From: VAZQ01 sp036557665
Lineage (GTDB): Bacteria; Pseudomonadota; Alphaproteobacteria; Rhizobiales; Xanthobacteraceae
Length of the DNA stretch: 64,000 nt
Reading direction: 5' to 3'
NCBI GenBank assembly: GCA_036557665.1
Contig: DATBHG010000075.1
Location: forward strand, 43,099 to 107,098
Every line of letters starts with the position of its first letter. Position 1 is the first letter of the stretch. Made by a program: the position numbers and the translations under genes. The notes under the pieces are model-generated. The model saw only the letters and a program-made list of their open reading frames with translations. It was not told the DNA's origin and did no database searches. Shown here piece by piece: positions 25,739 to 34,472 of the stretch.

Positions 25739-25767
25739 GTAGGGGCGGGTTTGAAACCCGCCCCTAC
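25739..25767. repeat. Perfect GTAGGGGCGGG hairpin
   Basis: Thirteen-base arms GTAGGGGCGGGTT and AACCCGCCCCTAC surround a three-base loop. It lies between convergent genes and overlaps the stop codon of the ogt-like gene, so it may terminate one or both. It shares the GTAGGG head of the REP elements around the RAYT gene at 49842. Confidence 0.75.
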
Positions 25768-26303
25768 AGGAGCTTCGCGTCAAGCTGCAAGCGGACACCT
25801 TCGTGATCGAGCAGCCAGCGTTTTCGCTCGATGCCGCCGCCGTATCCGGTCAGCGACCCATCGGAGCCGATGATGCGATGACACGGCACGACGACCCCGA
25901 TGGGGTTGGCACCGTTTGCGAGGCCCACGGCTCGGACCGCCTTGGGGCACCGGAGCCGGGTTGCCAGCGCGCGGTAGCTCAGCGTGTGTCCAGCCGGAAT
26001 CTTGCGAAGAGCCGTCCACACGCTGCGCTGAAATCCTGTTCCGCCGGTTGCCACTGCTATTCCGTCGATTGCCGTGAGCTCTCCGGAGAAATAGGCGCTT
26101 ACCCGATGCCACACCTCAGATCGGGAGCTTCTCTCGGTAACGCTGACCCGGCCGGTGCCGTAATGGAGCCGCAGCAGCCGATGCATGCGCGCGGCATGGT
26201 CTTCCCAATCGGCTACCCGCAATCGGTCCTGCTCGTCGGTGAGGATGACGAGTCTGCCAATTCCCGTCGGCAGATATTCTCGAAAAAAGCTCAGGTCGCT
26301 CAT
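25764..26303 (-). CDS. ogt: Methylated-DNA--[protein]-cysteine S-methyltransferase
   Basis: 179 residues from MSDLSFFREYL; longer in-frame starts exist but add non-family sequence. It repairs O6-alkylguanine by irreversible transfer to an active-site Cys, about C141 in VVPCHRIIGSDGSLTGYGGG. The helix-turn-helix region RALATRLRCPKAVRAVGLAN is intact. The N-terminal domain is short and lacks the Ada metal-binding part, so this is the Ogt/Ada C-terminal type. It stands alone, between a hairpin terminator and the oxalate decarboxylase gene. Confidence 0.92.
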   Translation of the reverse strand: MSDLSFFREYLPTGIGRLVILTDEQDRLRVADWEDHAARMHRLLRLHYGTGRVSVTERSSRSEVWHRVSAYFSGELTAIDGIAVATGGTGFQRSVWTALRKIPAGHTLSYRALATRLRCPKAVRAVGLANGANPIGVVVPCHRIIGSDGSLTGYGGGIERKRWLLDHEGVRLQLDAKLL

Positions 26304-26493
26304 CGTCGCTGTCTTTCGTCGGGTCATCGAGTACCAGGGGTCGTCTATTGCATCACCCCCGTAGCACGCCGCGCGGCCGCAACGTTTCGGCTCCGATCGA
26401 AGCGTTTTCCAAATATCGGACCAGTCGCCCAAACCCGCGGTGATCGCAAACGGCATGATCACAGCTGGACTTCATGTCCCGGGGCAACCGGGA

Positions 26494-27741
26494 CTACTCG
26501 GGCATTATCTCCGGCTTGTTGTTCGGGAATTTCGCGATGGTCGCTACGTCCATGTTGAGGTGCTGCGCCACCAGCTCCGGCGGCGTGTGGGTCAGCCAAT
26601 CCGACAGAGAGACGTCGGCGAAATACGGGCTCTTGAATATCTCCAGGAACTGAACATCGGTGTCGCCCACATTCTTGATGTAGTGTCCGTTGCTGCGCTT
26701 GACGTAGCCGATATCGCCGGGACTGAAGTCCAGTGTTACTGCTCTCGGGCCGGTATTGAAGACCGTCATGCGGCCTTTTCCCTTGATCCAGTACTGCCAC
26801 TCATCCGCGTTGGGATGCCAGTGCATCTCGCGCAGCGCTCCGGGCCGCAGCGTCACCAGCGCTGCGGCAATGGTCTTCGAGACGACAAAGTTGCGGCTGT
26901 CGGCCACCCGCGCCTCGCCGCCCTTGGTCTGCCGCGTGGGCGCCATCGAGCCGAGCGAGAACGTGAACGGGTTGGGAGGAAAACCATCCGGCGCCCGCAC
27001 CGCGGCGCGATCCGCGTCGAGGGAGCCCGGCATCTTCCCCTGAAAAATCCACAGCTGATGCAGCGGTATTTTGGAGAAGCTCTCCGCCGGAACGGCGAAG
27101 TTTTCGGCCAGTATCTCCGGAGGCGTGTGTGCGAGCCAATCCGACAGGAGCAGCGTGTTGAACTCCGTAGCCTTGCCGTCATCGAAAGCCAGCAGGAACT
27201 CGCAGCCGTCCGGGCCCAGCCCTTGCAGCGAGTGCGGCAGGCCTGCTGGGAAATACCAAAGGTCGCCCTCTTTCACGTCGGCCACATAAGCGCGGCCCAC
27301 CTCGTCGAGGACGGTTACCCGGCAATTGCCGTACGACATGAACCCCCATTCGGCGGCGAGGTGCCAGTGCAGCTCCCGTATGCCTCCGGCGGTGAGCCGC
27401 ATGTTCACCCCGGAGATCGTGTCCGAGACGGCGAAATCGGCTTGGGTCACCTGACGCGCCCAGCCTCCGTTCTGGATACGCCTCGGCGCATTGTTGAACG
27501 AGGCCCAGAACATCGGCATGTCGCCGGCATCGGTGGGCGGGGGCGAATGGGCTGAAGGAAACTGGCTCCCGAGGGCTGGGTTCTGCGGACCCGGGTCGGT
27601 GACGCTTGCCGGGTTCTTTGCATTGATGGCTCCCTGCGGCGGCTCGTCGGGGTTGCCGAACGTCGGCTGGGCGTTCGCCGTTGTCACCATGGCGCCGGTA
27701 GCCGTGGCGGTAGCCGCCAATATTTCGCGTCTCGACAACAT
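26494..27741 (-). CDS. Bicupin oxalate decarboxylase family protein, Tat-exported
   Basis: 415 residues. The N-terminus SRREILAATATATGAMV is a Tat-type signal, so it works outside the cytoplasm. Both cupins keep the metal set: H125, H127, E131 and H170 in the first, and H307, H309, E314 and H353 in the second. In Bacillus OxdC a lid glutamate (E162) directs decarboxylation. Here the lid reads FDDGKATEFNT with Glu aligned at about 193, favouring decarboxylase over oxidase activity. It converts oxalate to formate and CO2 with Mn and O2. It appears monocistronic. Confidence 0.88.
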   Translation of the reverse strand: MLSRREILAATATATGAMVTTANAQPTFGNPDEPPQGAINAKNPASVTDPGPQNPALGSQFPSAHSPPPTDAGDMPMFWASFNNAPRRIQNGGWARQVTQADFAVSDTISGVNMRLTAGGIRELHWHLAAEWGFMSYGNCRVTVLDEVGRAYVADVKEGDLWYFPAGLPHSLQGLGPDGCEFLLAFDDGKATEFNTLLLSDWLAHTPPEILAENFAVPAESFSKIPLHQLWIFQGKMPGSLDADRAAVRAPDGFPPNPFTFSLGSMAPTRQTKGGEARVADSRNFVVSKTIAAALVTLRPGALREMHWHPNADEWQYWIKGKGRMTVFNTGPRAVTLDFSPGDIGYVKRSNGHYIKNVGDTDVQFLEIFKSPYFADVSLSDWLTHTPPELVAQHLNMDVATIAKFPNNKPEIMPE

Positions 27742-27770
27742 CGCCTGCTCCTTGCGGGTTTTTGGCGGTG

Positions 27771-28208
27771 CTAGGCTCGCAGCGGATCCAGCACCTCAAG
27801 AAAGGGAAACCGGGTGAAATCCGTATCCCGCGTGCAAATTCGAGCTATTCCATGCTCGCGCATGAGAATGGCCGTGTGTGCGTCATGGAGAAGATTGCCG
27901 GCGAGGTGCGGCAACTCCGAAATGACGACGCCCGCGACCTCGGCATGCCTGGGTGTCGGAAGAAGGACCGTAAGCCCTGGTGCGGCGAGCAAAGCCGTCA
28001 CGAAGCGCCACGCGGCGGCCGCACTTAACGGCCGGGACATGACCCTCGGATGTGTGGTTATTCGAAGAAACTCGTAAAGTATGCCCCAAGTCGTATACCA
28101 TGCATCGGCCTGTGCCCGCTGTCGTTCCAACCACTGGCGACACGGAACATGATATTGCGATCGAATATCTGCCGCGTATACCAGGACGTTGGTGTCAACG
28201 ACCAGCAT
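27771..28208 (-). CDS. vapC: Type II toxin VapC, PIN-domain ribonuclease
   Basis: 145 residues from MLVVDTNVLVYAADIRS. The PIN acidic residues are visible: Asp in VVDTNVL, Glu in ILYEFLRI, Asp in LLHDAHTAILMREHG and Asp in CTRDTDFTRF. It is a Mg-dependent ribonuclease normally held inactive by its antitoxin. The toxin start overlaps the antitoxin gene by 14 bases. A longer start at 28229 would increase the overlap. Confidence 0.9.
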   Translation of the reverse strand: MLVVDTNVLVYAADIRSQYHVPCRQWLERQRAQADAWYTTWGILYEFLRITTHPRVMSRPLSAAAAWRFVTALLAAPGLTVLLPTPRHAEVAGVVISELPHLAGNLLHDAHTAILMREHGIARICTRDTDFTRFPFLEVLDPLRA

Positions 28209-28434
28209 TTCGACGCTCCATTGCATCAAACAGAGCGTCCCGGTCCGAAATATCCACTAAGGCGCCGCCGCTGTCGAACTTGGGAAGCCTCGGCAGTTTG
28301 CTTTTTTTTTGTTGCGGCCGAAGCAGAAGCCGCAGCGCGCTCTCGACCATCTCCGACATGGTGCGGCCCTGGCGGGCCGCTTCCCGCTTGAGCTCAGCCA
28401 TTACCGTATCGTCGATGTTCAGAGTGGTCTTCAT
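28195..28434 (-). CDS. vapB: Ribbon-helix-helix antitoxin VapB
   Basis: 79 residues from MKTTLNIDDTVMAELKREA (an upstream ATG at 28446 adds four). The N-terminal ribbon-helix-helix should bind the operon's own promoter; the C-terminal tail (VDISDRDALFDAMERR) should bind VapC. The middle contains a run of nine A residues on the coding strand (QKKSK region, about 28302-28310), a possible slippage site in an otherwise GC-rich gene. Confidence 0.88.
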   Translation of the reverse strand: MKTTLNIDDTVMAELKREAARQGRTMSEMVESALRLLLRPQQKKSKLPRLPKFDSGGALVDISDRDALFDAMERRNAGR

Positions 28435-28537
28435 ATGGTAATCCATACTATGAATATGGCGATATGGCTAGCGGGCATTTTCGGGCAACTCAGGCTATGC
28501 AGTCGTAAATGTCCAAAGACGCTGAGAGGAGAGCACC

Positions 28538-28771
28538 ATGCCGCATGTCATCGTGAAGCTCTATCCCGGAAGATCGGAGGAACAGAAGAATCGGCTTGCC
28601 GAGGAAATAACCAAAGACGTGGTCGCCATCGCCAAGTGCGGAGAGGACGCGGTTTCAGTCGCCTTCGAGGAGGTCAAGCCGGAGGACTGGGCGGAGAAGG
28701 TCTATAAACCGCACATTCTCGAGAACCCCGAGAAGCTCTACAAGAAGCCGGGATACAACCCACTCAAATAA
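28538..28771 (+). CDS. 4-oxalocrotonate tautomerase family protein
   Basis: 77 residues with Pro directly after Met (MPHVIVKLYPGRSEEQK). The N-terminal proline is the catalytic base in this family once Met is removed. The ribosome binding site GAGAGGAGAG is strong. The C-terminal WAEKVYKPHI resembles the PptA-like subgroup. The stop codon overlaps the ATG of the next gene (TAATG), so they are translationally coupled. It probably isomerises a dienol or oxo acid related to a transported compound; the substrate is unknown. Confidence 0.88.
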   Translation: MPHVIVKLYPGRSEEQKNRLAEEITKDVVAIAKCGEDAVSVAFEEVKPEDWAEKVYKPHILENPEKLYKKPGYNPLK

Positions 28772-30063
28772 TGCGGCCGAGGCTCTCGAAGCCCGGGGTT
28801 GTCGCCGTTTCCTCGGCGGCGATCATCCTTGCTGTCTTGTACATCGCCTATCGCTGGGTTGATCCGCTACCGCCGCGTCAGTTCGCCATTGCGGCCGGCG
28901 CAGCGGGATCGGGGTACGAAGTTTTTGCGAGGCAATACGCGCGGATACTTGCACGCAATGGTGTGGAGCTGGCGATCCGCAACGCTGCCGGCGCGGTGGA
29001 GGACCTTGATCTGCTGCGCAATCCCGCCTCCGGGGTGCAGGCAGCCCTCACTACCTTCGGCTTCACGCAGCCGAGCGATCCGGAAACCCTCTACTCGCTC
29101 GGCGGAATATTCGATGCGGCGATATTCATTTTCTACAGGAGCTCGGATGCCATTACGCAGTTTACGCAACTGGGCGGCAAGCGCGCTTCAATCGGCTTGC
29201 CGGGAACCGCGCTGCGAGCGCTCATGCTGCAGGTCCTCAAAGCGACGAACGCCTTGGATGACTCGATCCATCTTTTGGATCTGGATAGCGGCGAGTCCAT
29301 CGACGCCTTGATCGCAGGCGAAATTGATGTGGCGATCGTCCCTCAGCTGGATGGCAGTCCCTTGCAGCGCGTGCTCGAAGCGCCGGGGATCCGCTTGATG
29401 AGCGTGGCGCAAGCCGAAGCCATCGCCAAAACAGTGCCCGGGCTGAAGCATGTGGTGCTATGGCGAGGCCTTGTGGATCTGAGCCGCGATATTCCCAATT
29501 CGAACATCGACCTGCTTGCCTCCCGCAACCGGTTGCTGGTGCGAAAGGATCTTCACCCCGCGTTGCAATATCTGCTGCTGGGGGCGATGCGGGAAGTCCA
29601 CTGGCCGGCCGGCCCCTTCAACAGCCTCGGTGAGTTCCCCGCCGAAGAGCCCAATGATCTGCCCCTCTCTCCCACGGCAGAGGCGTTCTACCGCTCGGGC
29701 CCGACCTTCTGGCAACGGTACACGTCCTTCTGGCTGACCTCGCTCCTCAGTCGGATCGTGTTCTTTGTTATTCCGGTCGCCGCGGCGATGATCCCCGTCA
29801 TCGGGCTCGCACGGCCGCTTTTGCGGTGGTTGCACGTTCGTCGTATCGACCGGTTGCACCGGGCTCTCGGAAATCTCGAACGCGAGCTCGCCCATGGCCC
29901 GGACAAGCTCCGGTTCGCCGAGTATGGCAGGCGAATCGCGGAAATTGAAAATGCCGTGCAGTCGCTCAAAGTGGCACGCCCATTCGAAGCCGATTTGCAC
30001 CGCCTGCGGATTCATCTGCGCATGGTGCAAGACGACGTCACCCGAATGGCAGCGGTAAATTGA
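28771..30063 (+). CDS. TAXI-family solute-binding protein anchored in the membrane
   Basis: 430 residues. An N-terminal membrane segment (VVAVSSAAIILAVLYIAYRW) without a clear cleavage site is followed by a TAXI-type binding domain (AAGAAGSGYEVFARQYARI and later LGGKRASIGLPGTALR). Unlike ordinary TAXI proteins it ends with a second membrane segment near residues 325-348 (IVFFVIPVAAAMIPVIGLA) and a charged helical tail likely to form a coiled coil. No TRAP permease is adjacent. This architecture suggests a membrane-tethered sensor or receptor rather than a free binding protein, which is inference. Confidence 0.85.
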   Translation: MRPRLSKPGVVAVSSAAIILAVLYIAYRWVDPLPPRQFAIAAGAAGSGYEVFARQYARILARNGVELAIRNAAGAVEDLDLLRNPASGVQAALTTFGFTQPSDPETLYSLGGIFDAAIFIFYRSSDAITQFTQLGGKRASIGLPGTALRALMLQVLKATNALDDSIHLLDLDSGESIDALIAGEIDVAIVPQLDGSPLQRVLEAPGIRLMSVAQAEAIAKTVPGLKHVVLWRGLVDLSRDIPNSNIDLLASRNRLLVRKDLHPALQYLLLGAMREVHWPAGPFNSLGEFPAEEPNDLPLSPTAEAFYRSGPTFWQRYTSFWLTSLLSRIVFFVIPVAAAMIPVIGLARPLLRWLHVRRIDRLHRALGNLERELAHGPDKLRFAEYGRRIAEIENAVQSLKVARPFEADLHRLRIHLRMVQDDVTRMAAVN

Positions 30064-30375
30064 TGGGTCGACCGCTGCTGACCTGCATTTATGGCCTCTA
30101 CTGACGAGTGCCGGAAGTGACCGGCTCACGCGGGCTACCGGGTTGTGAATTCAGCGCGTAGCTCGGATGAGCGAGGTGAACATCCGGGGTCTCCTCCGCT
30201 CCATAATACGCGATATCAAGACAGCGTCCCTCATGTTGCGTGTCCCCCGTGTCGCGTTGACATCCCATTCTCCTCATGGAAGGCATTCTGCCTTGGCTTG
30301 GCCCCACGCGTAGGGATGCGGGACAGTCCGTCGTCCGTCCCCTGTCGTCCGGTACTCTGCTTGCAAGGAGTTGCA
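30064..30375. other. Intergenic region with REP-like remnant
   Basis: No gene supported. It contains GCGCGTAGCTCGGATGAGCGA (about 30158-30178), which resembles a widespread REP element, and a CCCCACGCG...GCGGGAC stretch further on. The ribosome binding site AAGGAG lies ahead of ATG 30376. Confidence 0.45.
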
Positions 30376-31587
30376 ATGATCAACCAACATCTCTCTCGCA
30401 TGATCGCTGCCGGCATCGCCGCCGCGGGCCTCGCTGCCTTCCCCGGCTTTCCTGCCGTTGCACAGGACGTGATCAAGGTCGGCGCCCCATTGCCGCTGAC
30501 CGGCCCGCTCGCCCCGGAGGGCCTGAAGCAGAAACGCGGCTACGATCTGTGGGCGGAAACCGCCAACGCCAAAGGTGGCATCAAGGCCGGGAGCAAGACC
30601 TACAAGATCGAGATCGTCTATACCGATTATGCCTCGAACACGCCGCGTGCGGTACAGGCCGCGGAGCGAATGATCACCGAGGACAAGGCCAACTTCCTGT
30701 TCGCACCGTTCGGCTCCGGCGCGACCAAGGCGGCTAGCGCTATCTCCGAGAAATACGAGGTGCCGATGCTTGCGCCGACGGCCTCATCCGCCGAGATTTT
30801 CGACCAAGGCTATAAATATATCTTTGCAACGTTGATCGGGAACGCCGCGGTGTCGGTGCCGATCGCCAAGCTCGTGCACGAGAAGAACAAGGACATCAAG
30901 CGAGTCGCCGTTCTCGCGCGCAACGATCTGTTCCCGCTCGCCGTCGCGCAGGAGTTCGAGAAGGCGGTCAAGGCCGAAGGCATGGACGTAGTTGCGTCGC
31001 AACGGTACGCCATCGGCACGATGGATCATTCCGGCGCGATCACCCAGATGCGCAGTGCGCAGCCCGACTGGTTCTACGCGTCGGGCTACATCAACGATCT
31101 GATCCTCATCCGCAAGCAGATGAACGACCTCGGGCTCAAAGCGCCGGTCATCACCCTGATTGCCGGTCCGGCCTATCGGGAGTTCGCAGAGGCGGTCGGC
31201 CCGCTTGCCGAGGACATCACCAGCATGTCCTGGTGGACCCCTGCCGTCCGCTTCAAAGGCAAGGACCTGTTCGGCTCGACCGAGGCGTTCAACGCCGCCT
31301 GGGCGAAGAAATACGGCGGCGAAGCCGACTACGTGGAGGCAAGCTCGGCCGCGTGCGGCGCCGTTCTGCAAATGGCGATCGAGGCCGCCGGCACGATCGA
31401 CCTGAAGAAGGTGCGCGACGCGCTCTCGGCAACCGATGCCGAGACATTCTACGGCCACGTCAAATTCGGCTCCGACGGCCAGATCAATTCGCTGCAGCCG
31501 CCGGTGTTTCAGCTCGTCGGCGGCAAGCCGGTCATCCTCTGGCCTCCGGCGATCAAGCAGGGGGAGCTGCGCTTCATGTCGCGCTGA
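30376..31587 (+). CDS. Branched-chain amino acid-type ABC transporter substrate-binding protein (LivK-like)
   Basis: 403 residues from ATG 30376, preceded by AAGGAG; the long upstream frame is REP-like DNA. The signal peptide ends near PAVAQDV. The type I binding fold is clear from KVGAPLPLTGPLAPEGLKQK, LFAPFGSGATKAASAISEKY and GAITQMRSAQPDWFYASGYI. It heads a Liv-type locus with two permease domains and one ATPase domain. Members bind amino acids, amides, urea or aromatic acids; the ligand is not predictable. Confidence 0.92.
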   Translation: MINQHLSRMIAAGIAAAGLAAFPGFPAVAQDVIKVGAPLPLTGPLAPEGLKQKRGYDLWAETANAKGGIKAGSKTYKIEIVYTDYASNTPRAVQAAERMITEDKANFLFAPFGSGATKAASAISEKYEVPMLAPTASSAEIFDQGYKYIFATLIGNAAVSVPIAKLVHEKNKDIKRVAVLARNDLFPLAVAQEFEKAVKAEGMDVVASQRYAIGTMDHSGAITQMRSAQPDWFYASGYINDLILIRKQMNDLGLKAPVITLIAGPAYREFAEAVGPLAEDITSMSWWTPAVRFKGKDLFGSTEAFNAAWAKKYGGEADYVEASSAACGAVLQMAIEAAGTIDLKKVRDALSATDAETFYGHVKFGSDGQINSLQPPVFQLVGGKPVILWPPAIKQGELRFMSR

Positions 31588-31743
31588 AAGGTCGTCACGG
31601 CTGCGAGCCGGGGCCCAGCGACCCACGACGTAGGTGAATGCACGAGGGCGCCGATTGCTTGAATTCCGGCGCTCTCTCTCGCCGGGCAAAGCCGGCTCGC
31701 TCGGCCGCAATGACAGGCGCGGAGCTCGCGGCAGCGTAAGCTC

Positions 31744-32610
31744 ATGATCTATCTGCAGATCGCTGCGAACGGTCTGGTGCTCGGCGGCCTCTACGCCTGC
31801 ATCGCCGTCGGCTTCTCGTTGGTCTGGGGCGTGCTGAACGTCATCAACATCCTGCACGGCACCTTCATCGTGCTGGGCTCCTACGTCGCCTATTTCGCCT
31901 ACGTTCACCTCGGCATCCACCCCTTCGTCTCGATCGTGATCGCCGGCGGCATCCTTTACGCTCTCGGGCATGCCGTGCAGGCCGGCATCATCAACCGTGT
32001 CATCGCAGCTCCCGTCCTGATCACGCTCACGCTCACCTTCGGGCTCGATCTCATTCTCAACAACGCCATGCTGGTGGCCTTCACCGCGGACTACCGCGGC
32101 ATCACCCTTGCCCATCCTTTCGGGTCGCTGGAGCTCGGCCCGGTGTTTCTGCCGGGCGACCGTGTGGCAGCGATGGCGCTCGCGATCCTGCTCACCCTTC
32201 TCCTCTACCGGCTGCTGCGCGACAGCTCGATCGGTCGCGCCATCGTCGCCGTGCGCATGGACCGCGAAGCGGCGGCGCTGATGGGCGTCGATATCAGGCG
32301 CATCAACGCCATTACCTTCGGCATCGGCGCCTTCATGGCTGGCGCGGCCGGCGCGTTGCTCAGCATCATCTTCCCGATCTCGCCGCTCAACAGCCAGGTG
32401 TTCCTCGGCAAGGCCTTCGTCGTCTGCGTGCTTGGCGGCCTCGGCAGCGTTCCGGGGGCGCTCGCCGGGGGGCTCGTCCTCGGCATCATCGAGAGCTTCG
32501 GCTCTTATTGGATCGGGCCCGAGCGGGCAGTGACGCTGTCGTTTGCCGTGCTGCTCGTTGTTCTGTTCGTGCGTCCGAGCGGTCTGACCGGCAAGCGCGG
32601 CTACGAATGA
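31744..32610 (+). CDS. Branched-chain amino acid-type ABC permease (LivH-like)
   Basis: 288 residues, an inner-membrane permease with about eight hydrophobic segments. The start MIYLQIAANGLVLGGLYACI and NVINILHGTFIVLGSYVAYF are characteristic of LivH. The coupling-loop region is REAAALMGVDIRRINAITFG. It is followed after 13 bases by the LivM-LivF reading frame. The 156-base gap before it holds only degraded repeat-like sequence. Confidence 0.94.
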   Translation: MIYLQIAANGLVLGGLYACIAVGFSLVWGVLNVINILHGTFIVLGSYVAYFAYVHLGIHPFVSIVIAGGILYALGHAVQAGIINRVIAAPVLITLTLTFGLDLILNNAMLVAFTADYRGITLAHPFGSLELGPVFLPGDRVAAMALAILLTLLLYRLLRDSSIGRAIVAVRMDREAAALMGVDIRRINAITFGIGAFMAGAAGALLSIIFPISPLNSQVFLGKAFVVCVLGGLGSVPGALAGGLVLGIIESFGSYWIGPERAVTLSFAVLLVVLFVRPSGLTGKRGYE

Positions 32611-32623
32611 AGCCTCCCTCCGA

Positions 32624-34438
32624 ATGAAGAGCTGGATCGCGCTTGCCGTCATCGCGGCGCTGTCGGCGGCGCTGCCGCTCGTCGGCAGCAACTATCTGCT
32701 TCGTATCGCCACGACGGTGTGCATGTACACGGTGATGGCGCAGTCGTGGAATTTCATCGGCGGGCTTGCCGGCTATCCGTCGTTTGCGACGGCCGCATTT
32801 TTCGGCTTCGGCGCCTACACCTCGGCCATCCTGCAGAATCACGGCGCGCCGATCGTCATCGGGTGGAGCGCGGCGGGCGTTGCGGCGCTTCTCCTCGCGG
32901 CCTTTCTCGGCGGCGCGATTCTGCACCTGCGCGGCCACTATTTCGCGATTGCGAGCCTGATCATCGCCGAGATGCTGCGCGAGATCGTCAATACGCTGCC
33001 CGACTTCACCGGTGGCGGTAAAGGCCTCAACCTGCCTTTCCTGCGCATTTCCGTCACCGCGCAGGCACAGCTCTTCTTTTACGCCATGCTCGCCCTCGCC
33101 ATCCTGTGCGTGGCCGCCGCAATCGTCATTCACCGCGGGAAGCTGGGCTTCGGCTTGCGCTGCATCCAGCAGAACGAGGATGCCGCGAACATGATCGGCG
33201 TCAACACCTATGGCTTGAAGACCGCGGGCTTCTGCCTCTCCGCGGTATTCGTCGGCGCAGCCGGAGCGATCTACGCCTCCTGGGTGAATTACATCGACCC
33301 GCCGGACGTGTTCGACATCCTGCTTGCCGTCAAGCCAATGGTGATGGTCCTCCTCGGCGGGCTCGGCACGATCTTCGGTCCGCCCCTGGGCGCGCTCATC
33401 CTGCTGACGTTGGAGGAATTCGTCTGGCGAAGCTTCCTCACCATCCATGCGGCCGCGCTCGGCCTGATCATCGTGCTCCTGGTGCTGTTTCTGCCGAACG
33501 GCATCCTCTCGCTGCTCCGTGAGCGGCTCTCCTTCATCTTCGCCCCCGAATCGTCATTACCTGGCTTGACCCGGCAATCCATCCGTATCGCAGGACGATG
33601 GATAGGCGGCTCAACGAGATTCCCGCCGACTTTTTCGGCGGGGCGCTCCGTCCCGCGCATGACAGTGCCGAGCGAGCTCGAAATAACCGATTGTCATCCG
33701 TCCCGTAGCAGCGCGATGGCGGAGGCGCCGAAGCTCGCGATCGCGGGGCTGCAGGCCGGCTATGGCGACGTGCAGGTGCTCTGGGACGTGACGATCGAGG
33801 TCGGAACCGGTGAGCTGGTCTGCCTGATCGGGTCCAACGGCGCCGGCAAAACCACGCTCATGCGCTGTATTTCCGGGTTGCTTGCGATTACCGCCGGGGA
33901 GATCGCGGTCGATGGCAGGAACATGGCGCGGGCGACACCCGCGGATCTCGTTCGTGCCGGAATCGCCCACGTCCCGGAAGGCCGCCGGCTGTTGTCGGCC
34001 ATGAGCGTGCGCGACAACCTGCTGATGGGCGCCTATCTGCGCGACGACAAGGCCAAGATCGCCGAGGACCTCGATCGCGTCTATGCGATGTTTCCGATTT
34101 TGGCCGAGCGGCAGCGCCAGGACGCCGGTACGCTCTCGGGGGGTGAGCAACAGATGTGCGCCATCGGCCGCGGGCTGATGGCGCGGCCGAGCCTTCTGCT
34201 CATCGACGAGCTTTCGCTGGGGCTCGCGCCGCGCATGGTTGAGCTCTTGGCCGAGCGGCTGCGCGAGATCAACCGATCGGGCGTTGCGGTGCTCCTCGTC
34301 GAGCAGGACGTGATGAACGCGCTCGAGCTCGCGGGGCGCGCCTATGTGATCGATCGTGGCCGGGTCACGAAGGCCGGCCTCTCGACCAGCCTTGCCGGCG
34401 ATCCTGCCATCCGCGAAGCCTATATCGGGGTTGCCTGA
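32624..34438 (+). CDS. LivM-type permease and LivF-type ATPase in one reading frame
   Basis: 604 residues, roughly twice either family. Residues 1-303 are a LivM permease (QSWNFIGGLAGYPSFATAAF, LLGGLGTIFGPPLGALILL). Residues 365-604 are a LivF ATPase with Walker A GSNGAGKTT, signature LSGGEQQ and Walker B LLLIDELS. The 60-residue linker (about 33534-33715) is encoded by repeat-like DNA (TGGCTTGACCCGGCAATCCA...). The linker has no stop. ATG 33716 could also start LivF alone. LivG, the partner ATPase, is absent. Either a true fusion exists or the two domains are translated separately. Domain calls are firm, fusion at protein level is not. Confidence 0.88.
   Translation: MKSWIALAVIAALSAALPLVGSNYLLRIATTVCMYTVMAQSWNFIGGLAGYPSFATAAFFGFGAYTSAILQNHGAPIVIGWSAAGVAALLLAAFLGGAILHLRGHYFAIASLIIAEMLREIVNTLPDFTGGGKGLNLPFLRISVTAQAQLFFYAMLALAILCVAAAIVIHRGKLGFGLRCIQQNEDAANMIGVNTYGLKTAGFCLSAVFVGAAGAIYASWVNYIDPPDVFDILLAVKPMVMVLLGGLGTIFGPPLGALILLTLEEFVWRSFLTIHAAALGLIIVLLVLFLPNGILSLLRERLSFIFAPESSLPGLTRQSIRIAGRWIGGSTRFPPTFSAGRSVPRMTVPSELEITDCHPSRSSAMAEAPKLAIAGLQAGYGDVQVLWDVTIEVGTGELVCLIGSNGAGKTTLMRCISGLLAITAGEIAVDGRNMARATPADLVRAGIAHVPEGRRLLSAMSVRDNLLMGAYLRDDKAKIAEDLDRVYAMFPILAERQRQDAGTLSGGEQQMCAIGRGLMARPSLLLIDELSLGLAPRMVELLAERLREINRSGVAVLLVEQDVMNALELAGRAYVIDRGRVTKAGLSTSLAGDPAIREAYIGVA
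33550..33700. repeat. Rhizobial-type dispersed repeat inside the LivM-LivF frame
   Basis: It starts with CCTGGCTTGACCCGGCAATC and contains the facing arms ATCCATCC and GGATAGG/ATGGAT around CGTATCGCAGGACG, then a CCGCC...GGCGG hairpin over TCCCGCCGACTTTTTCGGCG. From memory this resembles dispersed intergenic repeats of Bradyrhizobiaceae. Its length keeps the frame open between permease and ATPase. Confidence 0.6.
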
Positions 34439-34472
34439 TGCGCGTATGCTCGTTGCGTGGTGATGTTACCGC

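Noticed and set aside
30784..32691. Minus-strand open frame of 635 codons opposite livK/livH
   Set aside because: Antisense of conserved transporter genes with no family match.
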